Source of the DNA: Alphaproteobacteria bacterium
Lineage (GTDB): Bacteria > Pseudomonadota > Alphaproteobacteria > Acetobacterales > Acetobacteraceae
DNA length: 64,000 nt
Direction: 5' to 3'
NCBI GenBank assembly: GCA_016869715.1
Contig: VGDM01000005.1
Location: 62,001 to 126,000 of the forward strand
The stretch's first letter is position 1; every line of letters starts with the position of its first letter. Of this stretch, positions 1 to 7,291 are shown piece by piece. Below the pieces are notes generated by a model. That model saw only the letters and a program-made list of their open reading frames with translations, searched no databases and was not told where the DNA came from. Made by a program: the position numbers and the translations under genes.

Positions 1-263
1 GGCAGCGGGTCAAAAAAGAATGTTGCATCTTCAATCAAGGCGGCGACAGTTTCCGCCGCCATCAGGCTTGGCGTACCGCCACCGAAGAAAATACTCGCAA
101 GCGGACGGCGACCAATGAGCGCTGCCTCATGCGCCAATTCGCGCTGCAAGCCCGCGCGAAAACGTGCCTCATCCACCCTGTCGCGGACATGGGAATTGAA
201 GTCGCAATAGGGGCATTTGGCCGCGCAAAACGGCCAATGGATGTAAAGCGCGAGCGGTTCCAC
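1..263 (-). CDS. hemW: HemW-like radical SAM protein (partial, 3' end off window)
   Basis: The first ~85 residues of a HemW/HemN-like radical SAM protein are present, and the gene runs off the left edge. HemW is a heme chaperone of the coproporphyrinogen III oxidase-like family. The N-terminus reads LALYIHWPFCAAKCPYCDF, giving the CxxxCxxC [4Fe-4S] motif, and IFFGGGTPSLM follows, as is usual in this family. I chose the GTG at 263 because the family normally begins a few residues before the LYIHWPFC stretch. The frame stays open to an ATG at 368, just after the RidA stop, which would add 35 residues that do not look like family sequence. Neither start has a convincing ribosome binding site. 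It lies downstream of the RidA gene on the same strand. Confidence 0.85.
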   Translation of the reverse strand, partial: MEPLALYIHWPFCAAKCPYCDFNSHVRDRVDEARFRAGLQRELAHEAALIGRRPLASIFFGGGTPSLMAAETVAALIEDATFFFDPL

Positions 264-371
264 GAGGGGTCTATAGGCTATTCCAGCTTCACGCCGGAAG
301 CCTCCATCACTGGCAGCCACAGTGCCAATTGCGCTTGAAAAGGGGGCAAGTAATGGCGCGCCTGGCATCAC

Positions 372-845
372 TCAATCCAAAGCGAAGACCGCGTCAATCT
401 CCACCGTCGCGTCAAGCGGCAGTTGCGCCACGCCGATTGAGGTGCGCGCATGCCGGCCATTCTCGCCCCAAAGCGCGATGAATAGCACTGAACAGGCGTT
501 GATAACCTTGGGATAATCGCCCATGCCGGGTGCCGCGGCGACGAAGCCGCGCACCATCACCACCTGACGGACACAGCCAAGGTCGCCGCCAAGCGCCGTG
601 CGGAACGTGGATAGAAGCTGCAAACCAATCGCGAGCCCGCCAGCGCGCGCTGTCGCAAGGTCAATATCCTTGCCATAAACCCCGGTGGGGTAGGGCACAC
701 CATTGCGCTCGCAGATCTGGCCAGCGAGGAAAAACAAATTGCCCTCTCGCCGCCACAGGATGAACTCCGCCACAGGTTTGGCTGCAGGTGGCAGGGTATG
801 GCCCAGGGCGGTCAGGCGAGACAGTAATTCGGCGTCAGTCGGCAT
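372..845 (-). CDS. RidA (YjgF/UK114) family protein
   Basis: The protein is 157 residues, a RidA-fold enamine/imine deaminase relative. RidA proteins hydrolyse reactive enamine/imine intermediates released by PLP enzymes. Seen in the sequence: LFFLAGQIC near residue 40, a central LSTFRTALGGDLGCVRQVV helix region, MVRGFVAAAPGM, and a C-terminal half with RTSIGVAQLPLDATVEIDAV, the usual RidA ending. The open frame extends to a TTG at 869, but the ATG at 845 gives the normal family start. The archetypal catalytic arginine lies in a different context in this subfamily, so deaminase activity is an inference. It is upstream of hemW on the same strand, about 108 nt from the chosen hemW start. Confidence 0.85.
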   Translation of the reverse strand: MPTDAELLSRLTALGHTLPPAAKPVAEFILWRREGNLFFLAGQICERNGVPYPTGVYGKDIDLATARAGGLAIGLQLLSTFRTALGGDLGCVRQVVMVRGFVAAAPGMGDYPKVINACSVLFIALWGENGRHARTSIGVAQLPLDATVEIDAVFALD

Positions 846-962
846 CACGTAGCATCCCGGATAGGTCAAAAAGGGCAGCGCCGCGCGCGTATTTATCGTA
901 AGCGCTTATCTTGCATGCGTGAAACCAAGCAGCAAGGCAGGGCTATCACCTAAAAAAATGGC

Positions 963-1193
963 CTACCGCTTCTTCCCACCCACCCTTCGGATGGAGGCAA
1001 TACGCAGCGCTGCCTTGCCGGATGCCTTCGCGATTTCATTGTCCTGCGCTTCAATTTCCTTCTGCGCCGGCATATCACCATCAAGTCCGCCGAGGACTTC
1101 CGAGGGTACCTTCCGGTTGGAACGGCGGCTGCCGTCTTCATAAATCACATCAAACAGCACGAAGCGCGCTTGGGTTCCTGGCTTATTGGCCAT
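963..1193 (-). CDS. small hypothetical protein (76 aa)
   Basis: I do not recognise a named domain. The 76-residue product is charged, with an N-terminal FVLFDVIYEDGSRRSNRKVP stretch that could form a beta-hairpin and a basic tail ending RRVGGKKR. No membrane segment or signal peptide is visible. The start is well supported: a GGAG ribosome binding site lies six bases before the ATG at 1193. It overlaps the end of the 62-residue gene upstream by 11 nt, so the two are probably translationally coupled. The function is unknown. Confidence 0.65.
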   Translation of the reverse strand: MANKPGTQARFVLFDVIYEDGSRRSNRKVPSEVLGGLDGDMPAQKEIEAQDNEIAKASGKAALRIASIRRVGGKKR

Positions 1194-1371
1194 GGTGTTC
1201 TCCTTCAGTCTTCACGTCTTTATCTGGGTCGCCCTCGGCATGCTGCGGGTCTTCGCCCGATTTGCGCCGCGCTACAGCTTCCTTCAGCGCTTCAAGCTTC
1301 GCCTCCTTGCGCGTCTGCTTGACCCGCTTCACATCAGCCCGGTTCTGGCCATAATTCGGTTTGCGCGCCAT
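1183..1371 (-). CDS. small basic hypothetical protein (62 aa)
   Basis: A 62-residue highly charged protein starting MARKPNYGQNRADVKRVKQT, with a Lys/Arg/Ala-rich helical middle that could be a short coiled coil, and an acidic, His-containing tail. Short proteins with this kind of MARKPNY opening are familiar from alphaproteobacterial genomes as uncharacterised proteins, but I cannot assign a function. The ATG at 1371 has GGAGAAG a few bases upstream. The 3' end overlaps the start of the 76-residue gene, which suggests one two-gene unit. An intrinsic terminator just upstream (1390-1418) separates it from cspA. Confidence 0.65.
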   Translation of the reverse strand: MARKPNYGQNRADVKRVKQTRKEAKLEALKEAVARRKSGEDPQHAEGDPDKDVKTEGEHHGQ

Positions 1372-1389
1372 GCCGCTTCTCCAGATATG

Positions 1390-1418
1390 AAAAAAACGGG
1401 GCAGCAAACGCCGCCCCG
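1390..1418 (-). terminator. intrinsic terminator downstream of cspA
   Basis: On the minus strand a 9-bp GC-rich stem (CGGGGCGGC / GCTGCCCCG, one G-T wobble) with a GTTT loop is followed directly by seven T. This is a textbook rho-independent terminator. It would end the cspA transcript before the two small genes at 963-1371. Confidence 0.85.
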
Positions 1419-1440
1419 CCCCGAAAATCGCGGTGCTAAG

Positions 1441-1486
1441 GAGCATTTTCAAGCCAAGTGGAACCACTTGGCGACTCAGAAAATGC
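1441..1486. repeat. palindromic intergenic repeat, copy 1
   Basis: Nested inverted repeats: outer arms GCATTTTC (1443-1450) and GAAAATGC (1479-1486), inner perfect arms GCCAAGTGG (1453-1461) and CCACTTGGC (1464-1472) around AA. The first 21 bases match the element at 55716-55761 (read on the minus strand) at 19 positions. A related but diverged element lies at 45449-45494. It sits between cspA and its downstream terminator, so it would be transcribed into the cspA mRNA 3' end. It resembles the dispersed palindromic elements common in alphaproteobacteria, but I did not match it to a named family. Confidence 0.75.
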
Positions 1487-1560
1487 GGCCGAGTCAAAGT
1501 TTAGAGGGTTGCCGATAAACGACTGTGAACCAGAACCATTCTATACGCCGCACGCCAAGG

Positions 1561-1767
1561 TCAGATCTTGCGCAGATTACCAGCAGAAATCTTGCCCTGC
1601 TGACCCTTCTGCAATTCGAACTCAATCTTATCGCCCTCATTCAGGCCTTGAAGTCCAGAACGCTGGACATCGCTGACATGGACGAAGACGTCCTTGCTGC
1701 CATCATCGGGTTGGATGAAGCCATAACCCTTGGTGGCGTTGAACCATTTCACGGTGCCGGTTGCCAT
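1561..1767 (-). CDS. cspA: cold-shock protein, CspA family
   Basis: A 68-residue single cold-shock domain that binds single-stranded nucleic acids and acts as an RNA chaperone. RNP1 is visible as [10 protein letters not shown] and RNP2 as VFVHVSDV. The opening [16 protein letters not shown] is diagnostic. The length matches the family (65-70 aa). The frame is open upstream to 1800, but the ATG at 1767 is the canonical start and has CGGAG upstream. It is monocistronic by context: about 220 bp of non-coding DNA lies upstream, compatible with a long 5' leader, and a palindromic repeat and an intrinsic terminator lie downstream. Confidence 0.97.
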   Translation of the reverse strand: MATGTVKWFNATKGYGFIQPDDGSKDVFVHVSDVQRSGLQGLNEGDKIEFELQKGQQGKISAGNLRKI

Positions 1768-1991
1768 GCTGTGTACTCCGGTTGAGAAACTCCGTCGCAC
1801 GGGATCGCGCTACGGGCCGACCATCGCTACAGCCCAACCATGGGAAGGCACGGGAAGCAGGTTTGAGGAAACTTGCCAAACCTTCATGGGGCCGGGCCGG
1901 AACGCCCAAACCGGACGAGGTGACATGGGGTATATGGGCCTTTCCCAAGCCAATCGCAAGTTTTCCCTAAAATCAGCGAAAAAAACTCGCG
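1768..1991. other. non-coding leader region upstream of cspA
   Basis: About 220 bp without a credible gene, between the stop of the secreted-protein gene (1992) and cspA. By position it should hold the cspA promoter and a long 5' untranslated leader, which in many bacteria is thermosensitive. I could not pick out confident -35/-10 boxes or a specific RNA structure. Confidence 0.4.
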
Positions 1992-2723
1992 CTATTCCAA
2001 CCAATGCCGCGCCGCGGTGATCACCACGCCATTGGAGCGCCCGCCCGCGAAGGTCTCAATCCTGGAAGCATAGCCCTGCGCCACAATCATCGCGCTTGGC
2101 AGATCAATCGCAATCCGCCCAGCCATGGCGATCCGCGCCTCCTGCCCTGTATTGCCAAGCCGGCCGGCCAACTCCACGGCGCAAATCGCCACCAACACCT
2201 GGCGCGCTTCAATCCGCGAAAGCCCCTCCGGGCGGCAGGTGACGCCACGCAGGCTATCGGGCACGGGCAATTCAAACGTCCCACCAACAGGGATGCGCCG
2301 CGCCGTCAGGCTCCAGCTTTCAACATGCCGCCGCCAGGGAAGCAGCGCGCCATCACGCGGCGCATCGGGCGGTTCATGGGTGAGGCTGGTAATGCCGCCA
2401 TCATCGCGGCGCAGCACGGCCAGCCTTTCGCCGCGCAGTGCCTCCGGCGCCAGCATAAGGCGCGTCGCGCGTGCCGGTGCATCACGCTCCACGCCCGCAA
2501 CATTCAGGCAATCGCGCCGCGGCGTGCGGTCCAGCCTTTCCCATTGTTCACGGCAGAGCTTCCGCCACGGCCCCCAGGCCGCGCCACCAATCGCCACCGG
2601 CGCCGTGGCTGGCGTGACAGGAGCACTTAACGGCAAGGGCGGCGCAACGCTGCGCCAATCCGGCGCTTGCGCATAAGCAGTCGCCCCACAAAGGCTCAGC
2701 GCAAGCAGCAGCAGGCGCAGCAC
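1992..2723 (-). CDS. secreted hypothetical protein (243 aa)
   Basis: No named family recognised. The product begins with a clear signal peptide (MLRLLLLALSLCGATAYAQA, probable cleavage after AYA) and then a Pro/Ala-rich linker, so it is probably periplasmic. Cysteines near residues 57, 72, 160 and 180 could form two disulfides. The remainder looks like a beta-rich domain with many arginines. The start is GTG at 2723, three bases after the stop of the Ldh-type dehydrogenase, so the two genes probably share a transcript. The function is unknown. Confidence 0.65.
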   Translation of the reverse strand: MLRLLLLALSLCGATAYAQAPDWRSVAPPLPLSAPVTPATAPVAIGGAAWGPWRKLCREQWERLDRTPRRDCLNVAGVERDAPARATRLMLAPEALRGERLAVLRRDDGGITSLTHEPPDAPRDGALLPWRRHVESWSLTARRIPVGGTFELPVPDSLRGVTCRPEGLSRIEARQVLVAICAVELAGRLGNTGQEARIAMAGRIAIDLPSAMIVAQGYASRIETFAGGRSNGVVITAARHWLE

Positions 2724-2726
2724 GCG

Positions 2727-3815
2727 CTAAAACGCGGCCGGCGTTGGGATGGCATTGATACCAAGGCTGCGCGCGGTATCGGCAAGGATGTCCCAGGTGG
2801 TGGCATCCACCGGAATGCCGCCAGCGAGGCGCGCGGCGCGCGTTGCTCTTTCCTTCTCACCGGCCACCAGCACGGGCTGATCGGGGTCAGCGGGCGGGGA
2901 TGCCTTCACATGCGCAATCATGGCGGCCATTTCAGAGCGGAAAGCGGCGAGGTCGCCAAAGCGCGCCGGGTCAATCACAAAGGTAAGCCAGCCATTGACG
3001 ATGCTGCCATCCTTTGTGTGATGCGGCGCTGCGGTCACGCCACCAATCAGCGCGCCGGCCAGGATTTCGCACATCAGCGCCAGCCCATAGCCCTTATGCC
3101 CGCCAAAGGGCAGCAGCGCACCGCGCGGCTGGTCCCGATACAGCACACCCGGATCATTGGTGGGCTTGCCCTTGGCATCCACTAAGGCGCCATCCGGCAC
3201 TGGCTTGCCGGCATTGAAGGCCACACGGCATTTGCCAAGCGCAATCGCGGCCGTCGCGAAATCCAGGATCAGCGGGTGTTCGCCCTCCGCCACCGCTGGT
3301 ACGGCCACGCAAACAGGATTGGTGGACATGCGCCCATCCGTCCCGCCAAAGGGCGCCACCGCACCGGGGCCGGATACGCCATTGACGAAATGAACGGAAA
3401 TCATCCCCGCCCGCGCCGCCTGTTCACCATAGGAGCCGATGCGCCCCAAATGATGAACATTTTTCAACGCCATCACCGCATGGCCATGCTGGCGCGCAGC
3501 ATTGATCGCCCAATCCATGGTGATGCGCCCGATGCGCTGGCCATAGCCCATCTTGCCGTCAAACACGGCGAGCGACGCTTCCTGCCGCACCGCTTCAGGT
3601 ATGGTGCCCGCATTGAGTTTGCCGGCGCGGAGATTTTCCACATAGCGCACCAGCAGCATGATGCCGTGGCTATCATGGCCTTGCAGATTCGATTCCAGCA
3701 AATGATCCGTCACCATCGCCGCTTCGTCCTCCGCGCTGCCGCCAGCGCGGATCATGGCATGCACCAGGCCGCGCAAGGCAGCGGGATCAACACGAAGAAT
3801 GGGGGCGGCGGCCAA
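2727..3815 (-). CDS. Ldh family (malate/L-lactate type) NAD(P)-dependent oxidoreductase
   Basis: A 362-residue member of the malate/L-lactate/ureidoglycolate dehydrogenase (Ldh_2) family, which oxidises 2-hydroxyacids with NAD(P). It is distinct from Rossmann-type dehydrogenases. Seen: GHDSHGIMLLVRYV near residue 45 with the conserved DSHG histidine, the HHLGRIGSYGEQAARAGM nucleotide-binding stretch near 120, a TNPVCVAVP segment, LDFATAAIALGK, and GGHKGYGLALMCEILAG near 255. The length matches the family (about 340-360). The frame stays open far upstream, across the divergent efp, but the TTG at 3815 has GGAGA nine bases before it and gives the normal N-terminus. The substrate cannot be told from sequence. 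A secreted protein of unknown function follows 3 nt later. Confidence 0.88.
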   Translation of the reverse strand: MAAAPILRVDPAALRGLVHAMIRAGGSAEDEAAMVTDHLLESNLQGHDSHGIMLLVRYVENLRAGKLNAGTIPEAVRQEASLAVFDGKMGYGQRIGRITMDWAINAARQHGHAVMALKNVHHLGRIGSYGEQAARAGMISVHFVNGVSGPGAVAPFGGTDGRMSTNPVCVAVPAVAEGEHPLILDFATAAIALGKCRVAFNAGKPVPDGALVDAKGKPTNDPGVLYRDQPRGALLPFGGHKGYGLALMCEILAGALIGGVTAAPHHTKDGSIVNGWLTFVIDPARFGDLAAFRSEMAAMIAHVKASPPADPDQPVLVAGEKERATRAARLAGGIPVDATTWDILADTARSLGINAIPTPAAF

Positions 3816-4004
3816 GGGGTTTCTCCATTCGGCAGGTGGGGCGGAGCTGAAAGCTTGCCCCAGGGCAACCCGTTGAGGAAGCCCGCCCACGCCGCTCGAA
3901 GGGCGACGAAGCTTGCCGCGCCGCGCACTGGCCCCTATACCCGCGGGCCTATGCCAGCCCGGCAGGGTCGGCCCAGTTTCAACCGCGAAGATGCAGGACT
4001 TCCC

Positions 4005-4571
4005 ATGGCGAAGATGCAAGCCAACCAGATGCGCGCCGGTATGGTCATCGAATTTGAAGGCCAGCGCTACACCATTCTGAAGCAAAACATCATGATCCCG
4101 GGTAAGGGCGCTGCGGTTATTCAGGTGGAAATGCGCAATGTGAAGACCGGCGCCAAGAAGGACCAGCGCTGGCGCACAGCCGATACGGTGGAACGGCTCA
4201 CCACCGAAGACAAGGAATTCACCTATTCGTTTGAGGATGGCGAAAACCTGGTCCTGATGGACCCGGAAACCTTCGAACAGACCCTGGTGCCCAAGGATAT
4301 ACTGGGCGAGCGGCTGCCCTATCTGCAGGAAAACATGACGGTCAACGTCAAGCTGATCGAAGGTGAGCCCGCTTCGATGGACCTGCCCGAGACCGTGACG
4401 CTGGAGATTGTGGAAGCCGACCCGGTGGTGAAGGGCCAGACCGCGTCATCCTCCTACAAGCCGGCGGTACTTTCCAATGGAGTCAAGGTGATGGTGCCAC
4501 CTTTTATCACGGCGGGTGAAAAGATTGTGGTGAAGACCGCCGATGGCACCTATTACGAACGGGCGAAATAA
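4005..4571 (+). CDS. efp: translation elongation factor P
   Basis: A 188-residue EF-P that relieves ribosome stalling at polyproline motifs by binding between the P and E sites. All three beta-barrel domains are present: KOW-like domain I with loop IPGKGAAV, then the OB domains with LVLMDPETFEQ and the C-terminal signature VKVMVPPFITAGEKIVV. The tip residue is K34, the position modified by beta-lysylation in E. coli. Which modification, if any, occurs here cannot be seen. The ATG at 4005 gives the standard length. It is transcribed divergently from the Ldh-type gene. Confidence 0.97.
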   Translation: MAKMQANQMRAGMVIEFEGQRYTILKQNIMIPGKGAAVIQVEMRNVKTGAKKDQRWRTADTVERLTTEDKEFTYSFEDGENLVLMDPETFEQTLVPKDILGERLPYLQENMTVNVKLIEGEPASMDLPETVTLEIVEADPVVKGQTASSSYKPAVLSNGVKVMVPPFITAGEKIVVKTADGTYYERAK

Positions 4572-4579
4572 GGCGGGAT

Positions 4580-4602
4580 GGGCGGGCGCAATCCAGCCCG
4601 CC
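4580..4602 (+). other. GC-rich hairpin after efp
   Basis: GGCGGGC and GCCCGCC flank an eight-base loop directly after the efp stop. Only weak T content (tatttc) follows, so it may be a poor intrinsic terminator or simply a 3'-end stabilising structure. Confidence 0.4.
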
Positions 4603-4768
4603 AATGGATATTTCTGCAAGGGAAATTGCCTCCGGGTAAAAAATCTCCAGCGCGTTTGCATTTCATTGACTTTTTCGGGTTCTAGTACTTCGACGTCGCA
4701 AAATACCGTGGGGCAAAGGTGTGGCAGGCCTCGTTAAGGGCTCGCACCGCGGGAACGGAAAAAATCCG

Positions 4769-5603
4769 ATGACGATGAACTCGGTCAATACCAATGTGCA
4801 GTTCCTTATTGCGCTACAAGGCCTGAACGGGACCAATAGCGAGCTGTCCACGACACAGAAGCGTGTTTCCACCGGCTTCCGGGTTTCGGATTCGCCTGAT
4901 GATGGCGGCGCCTTTGCCGTTGCCCAATCCGTAAGTCGGACATGGCCGGCGTGGTCGCCGTGAATGAGCAATTGGGCGGGGTAAAGGCTACCCTTAAGAC
5001 GACTTTTGCGGCGCTGTCCGTAGTTTCGGACACCATGAAGCAGCTGCGCGCTACGCTGACCCGCTTGGCGAACGGCGCCATTAGTTCCGATCAGCGCACG
5101 GCCTATAAGGATCAATATGAGCTTTTGGCGAAGCAGGTCAAAAGCTTTGTGGAGGACGCATTTTATAATGGTCGAACCTTGCTTTCGACTGTGGCAGCGA
5201 GCAGCGGCGGAAACATCACGGCCACTCGGAATGAGGCAGGCGGTCTTTTCACCACCGAAGCAGTCAACGGTGCCAGTTTGTCCCTCTCGTCGACCGGACC
5301 AACGAGCGCTGCCGATGCGCAGAGCTGGATTCAGACCGGCGGCGATTTTGACGATGTTGAGGTGGAAATCAGCAAGGCGCTCAATCGGTTTGTTGCCGCC
5401 ATGTCCTTTGTGAAAAACCAGATAGGCTATAATTCAAAAAAAGGATGGACTCGATGACCACCGACCTTGGCTCACTTGTGGATGCCGATCTGGCGCAGGA
5501 GAGTTCATCCCTTGAAGCGCTCAAGGTCCGCCAGCAGCTTGGGGTTCAGACCCTGGCCCTGGCCAATCGGGGGCCGCAGGTGCTGTTGGGGCTCTTCCGC
5601 TGA
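4769..5603 (+). pseudogene. flagellin gene 1, disrupted by two frameshifts
   Basis: This encodes a flagellin of about 278 residues if repaired. The N-terminal D0/D1 region starts at the ATG at 4769 (MTMNSVNTNVQFLIALQGLN) and carries the QKRVSTGFRV and DDGGAFAVAQ signatures. After codon ~54 the frame shifts by -1 (near 4932), the middle continues as VVAVNEQLGGVKATLKTTFA, and a second -1 shift falls in a run of seven A (5436-5442). The C-terminus ends QTLALANRGPQVLLGLFR at 5603. Each lesion fits loss of one base. It is followed by a strong terminator. It is a close paralogue of the second flagellin. Alternatives are sequencing error or, for the A7 run, slippage-type phase variation. Confidence 0.88.
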
Positions 5604-5634
5604 GCCCAGTAGCCCAGTAAGCCTTGCCCGCTCA

Positions 5635-5665
5635 GCGCTCAGCCCCGTGCTGGGCGCTGTTTTTT
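5635..5665 (+). terminator. intrinsic terminator after flagellin 1
   Basis: A 9-bp stem GCGCTCAGC / GCTGGGCGC (one wobble pair) with a five-base loop, then TG and six T. It makes the two flagellins separate transcription units. Confidence 0.85.
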
Positions 5666-5942
5666 GAGTATCCGCCGCGCCATGCAAATGGCCTTTGACA
5701 TAGGCGGGTGCCGATGGCGGGCAGCATGGTTGATGCGGCCGGGGTCTTCTAGAATACTTGCCACTTAACCCGCCTGCTGAGCTTGGCTTAAAAAAAATTG
5801 ACCGGGTCTTAGGTTTTTTGTTTGCATTTAGCTTTTGTTAACTTTCCTCAGGCAACGATTGGGGGCGCCGCAAAAAGCGGATGGCAAACTGGCGATCACT
5901 ACTCAGGGTAGAGCGTGCGCCAAAAGAAAGGGGAAAACCCCA
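5666..5942 (+). promoter_or_regulatory. upstream region of flagellin 2
   Basis: About 280 bp without a gene, AT-rich at 5785-5842. TTTGCATTT at 5821 lies about 120 bp before the flagellin 2 ATG. The same nine bases occur at 4655, about 115 bp before the flagellin 1 ATG, so this is probably a shared promoter or operator element. At flagellin 2 the GG at 5812-5813 and GC at 5824-5825 have the spacing of a sigma-54 -24/-12 promoter. Flagellin 1 lacks the GG, so the sigma-54 reading is weak. A long 5' leader is expected if FlbT controls flagellin mRNA as in Caulobacter. Confidence 0.4.
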
Positions 5943-6770
5943 ATGCCTTTCAATTCTGTCAATACCAACCGGCAGGCCGTATTCGCCCTGCAAACCCTCA
6001 ACACAACGAATTACGAACTTGGTACGGTTCAGAAGCGCGTGTCTACCGGCTTTCGCGTTGTGGATGCGCGGGATGACGGCGGTGCCTTCGCCGTTGCTCA
6101 GGCCGTGCGCTCCGATGTCGCCGGCGTCACGGCGGTGAATGAACAGCTCGGCGGCGTCAAGGGCGTAATGCAGACCACCTTTGCTGCGTTGACTGTGGTG
6201 TCCGACACCATGAGGCAGGCACGTGCTACTCTGACGCGTCTGGCGGACGGCGCTATTGATGCCTCTCAGCGGGCCCAATATGTGGAGCAGTATAACCTAC
6301 TATCACAGCAGATTTTTGACTTCATTACTGACTCCAAATGAAATGGTCGTACCTTGCTTAGCACGGTAACCGGTTCGGGTGGAGGCTCTATTTTTGGCAT
6401 CCGCAATGAAGAAGGCGGCACCTTCACCATCAATGCCGAAAATGGAACTGCGCTCACCCTTGCCTCCACTGCTCCCACAGATGCGGCAGCTTCGGTGAGC
6501 TGCCTCAACGGTAGCTTCACCACGGCTGAGGGTGCAATTTCTACGGCGCTGAACCGCTTCGGTGCCAGCATGCAGTATGTGGGAAACCAGATCGTCTACA
6601 ATTCCAAGAAGAATGATGCCATGAATGATGGCCTCGGGGCGCTGGTGGATGCCGATCTAGCAGAGAAAAGTTCGAACCTCTGGGCGCTGCAGACCAGGCA
6701 GCAACTTCGCATTCAAACCCTTTCACTTGCCAATCAGGGGCCGCAGGTTCTGCTCAGCCTCTTTCGCTGA
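5943..6770 (+). pseudogene. flagellin gene 2, interrupted by an in-frame TGA
   Basis: It would be a 275-residue flagellin if read through. The N-terminal half (MPFNSVNTNRQAVFALQTLN, then QKRVSTGFRVVDARDDGGAF) runs to a TGA at 6339-6341. The same frame then continues without other damage through NGRTLLSTV, to a C-terminal coiled region ending QTLSLANQGPQVLLSLFR. The stop falls where flagellin 1 has the tyrosine of YNGRTLLS. The start has GAAAGGGGA upstream. Unless the stop is suppressed, only a truncated 132-residue product lacking the C-terminal D0 helix is made, which could not polymerise. Intact flbT and flaF follow directly. Confidence 0.85.
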
Positions 6771-6815
6771 GGTTAGCAACGCCGAGGAAGAGACAACTCA
6801 ACCGACGCAAAAACA

Positions 6816-6843
6816 GGTGGTCCCGGATTAAGCCGGGGCCACC
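6816..6843 (+). promoter_or_regulatory. stem-loop between flagellin 2 and flbT
   Basis: An 11-bp stem, GGTGGTCCCGG with CCGGGGCCACC (one G-T wobble) around a six-base loop, ends about 13 bases before the flbT ribosome binding site. There is no T-run, so it is not a standard terminator. It may set the flagellin:flbT expression ratio by protecting mRNA ends or partial attenuation. That role is inferred from position. Confidence 0.5.
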
Positions 6844-6865
6844 ACCCGCAAACCGGAGACAAAAA

Positions 6866-7291
6866 ATGTCAACGCTCGTTCTCGAACCCCGCCAAGGCGA
6901 CATGATGATGGTCAATGGCGCACCGATCCGCTTTCGCAATCGTGCGCGGATCGAACTTACTGCAAGAGCGCGCTTCCTTTTCGGCAAGCAATTGATGACG
7001 CCCGATATGGCCAATACCCCCGCCAGGTGCATCTACTTTGCCTTGCAGACCGCCTATATCGACGATCATGAGGAGCGTAAGGCTGGGCTTGAACATGCCA
7101 AGCAGCTCATCACCGAATTCAGGGTAGCCACAACTTCCAATCTCGCGCGCAAGTATCTTGATCGCGCCCTGGCGTTGGCGGAAGAAGATCAGTGCTATCA
7201 GGCGCTGAAATTTGCGTGTCGCGTCATGCGGCATGAGGAAGTGGTGCTTGGAATGGCACCAATCGCCCAGTTTGCAACCGCGACGGAATGA
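6866..7291 (+). CDS. flbT: flagellin mRNA regulator FlbT
   Basis: A 141-residue FlbT, the post-transcriptional regulator that in Caulobacter binds flagellin mRNA leaders and destabilises them until the hook is complete. The product starts MSTLVLEPRQGDMMMVNGAP, with RARFLFGKQLMTP and TPARCIYFALQTAYI following, all typical of the family. The ATG at 6866 has CCGGAGAC upstream. The gene is intact even though both flagellins before it are broken. It overlaps flaF by four bases (ATGA). Confidence 0.93.
   Translation: MSTLVLEPRQGDMMMVNGAPIRFRNRARIELTARARFLFGKQLMTPDMANTPARCIYFALQTAYIDDHEERKAGLEHAKQLITEFRVATTSNLARKYLDRALALAEEDQCYQALKFACRVMRHEEVVLGMAPIAQFATATE

Noticed and set aside
3276-4004. N-terminal extension of efp by about 240 codons
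   Set aside because: The extension overlaps the Ldh-type gene on the opposite strand and EF-P homologues start at the ATG at 4005.
4733-4750. Sigma-54 promoter before flagellin 1 at TGGCAGG...GTTA
   Set aside because: The -12 GC is missing at the required spacing.
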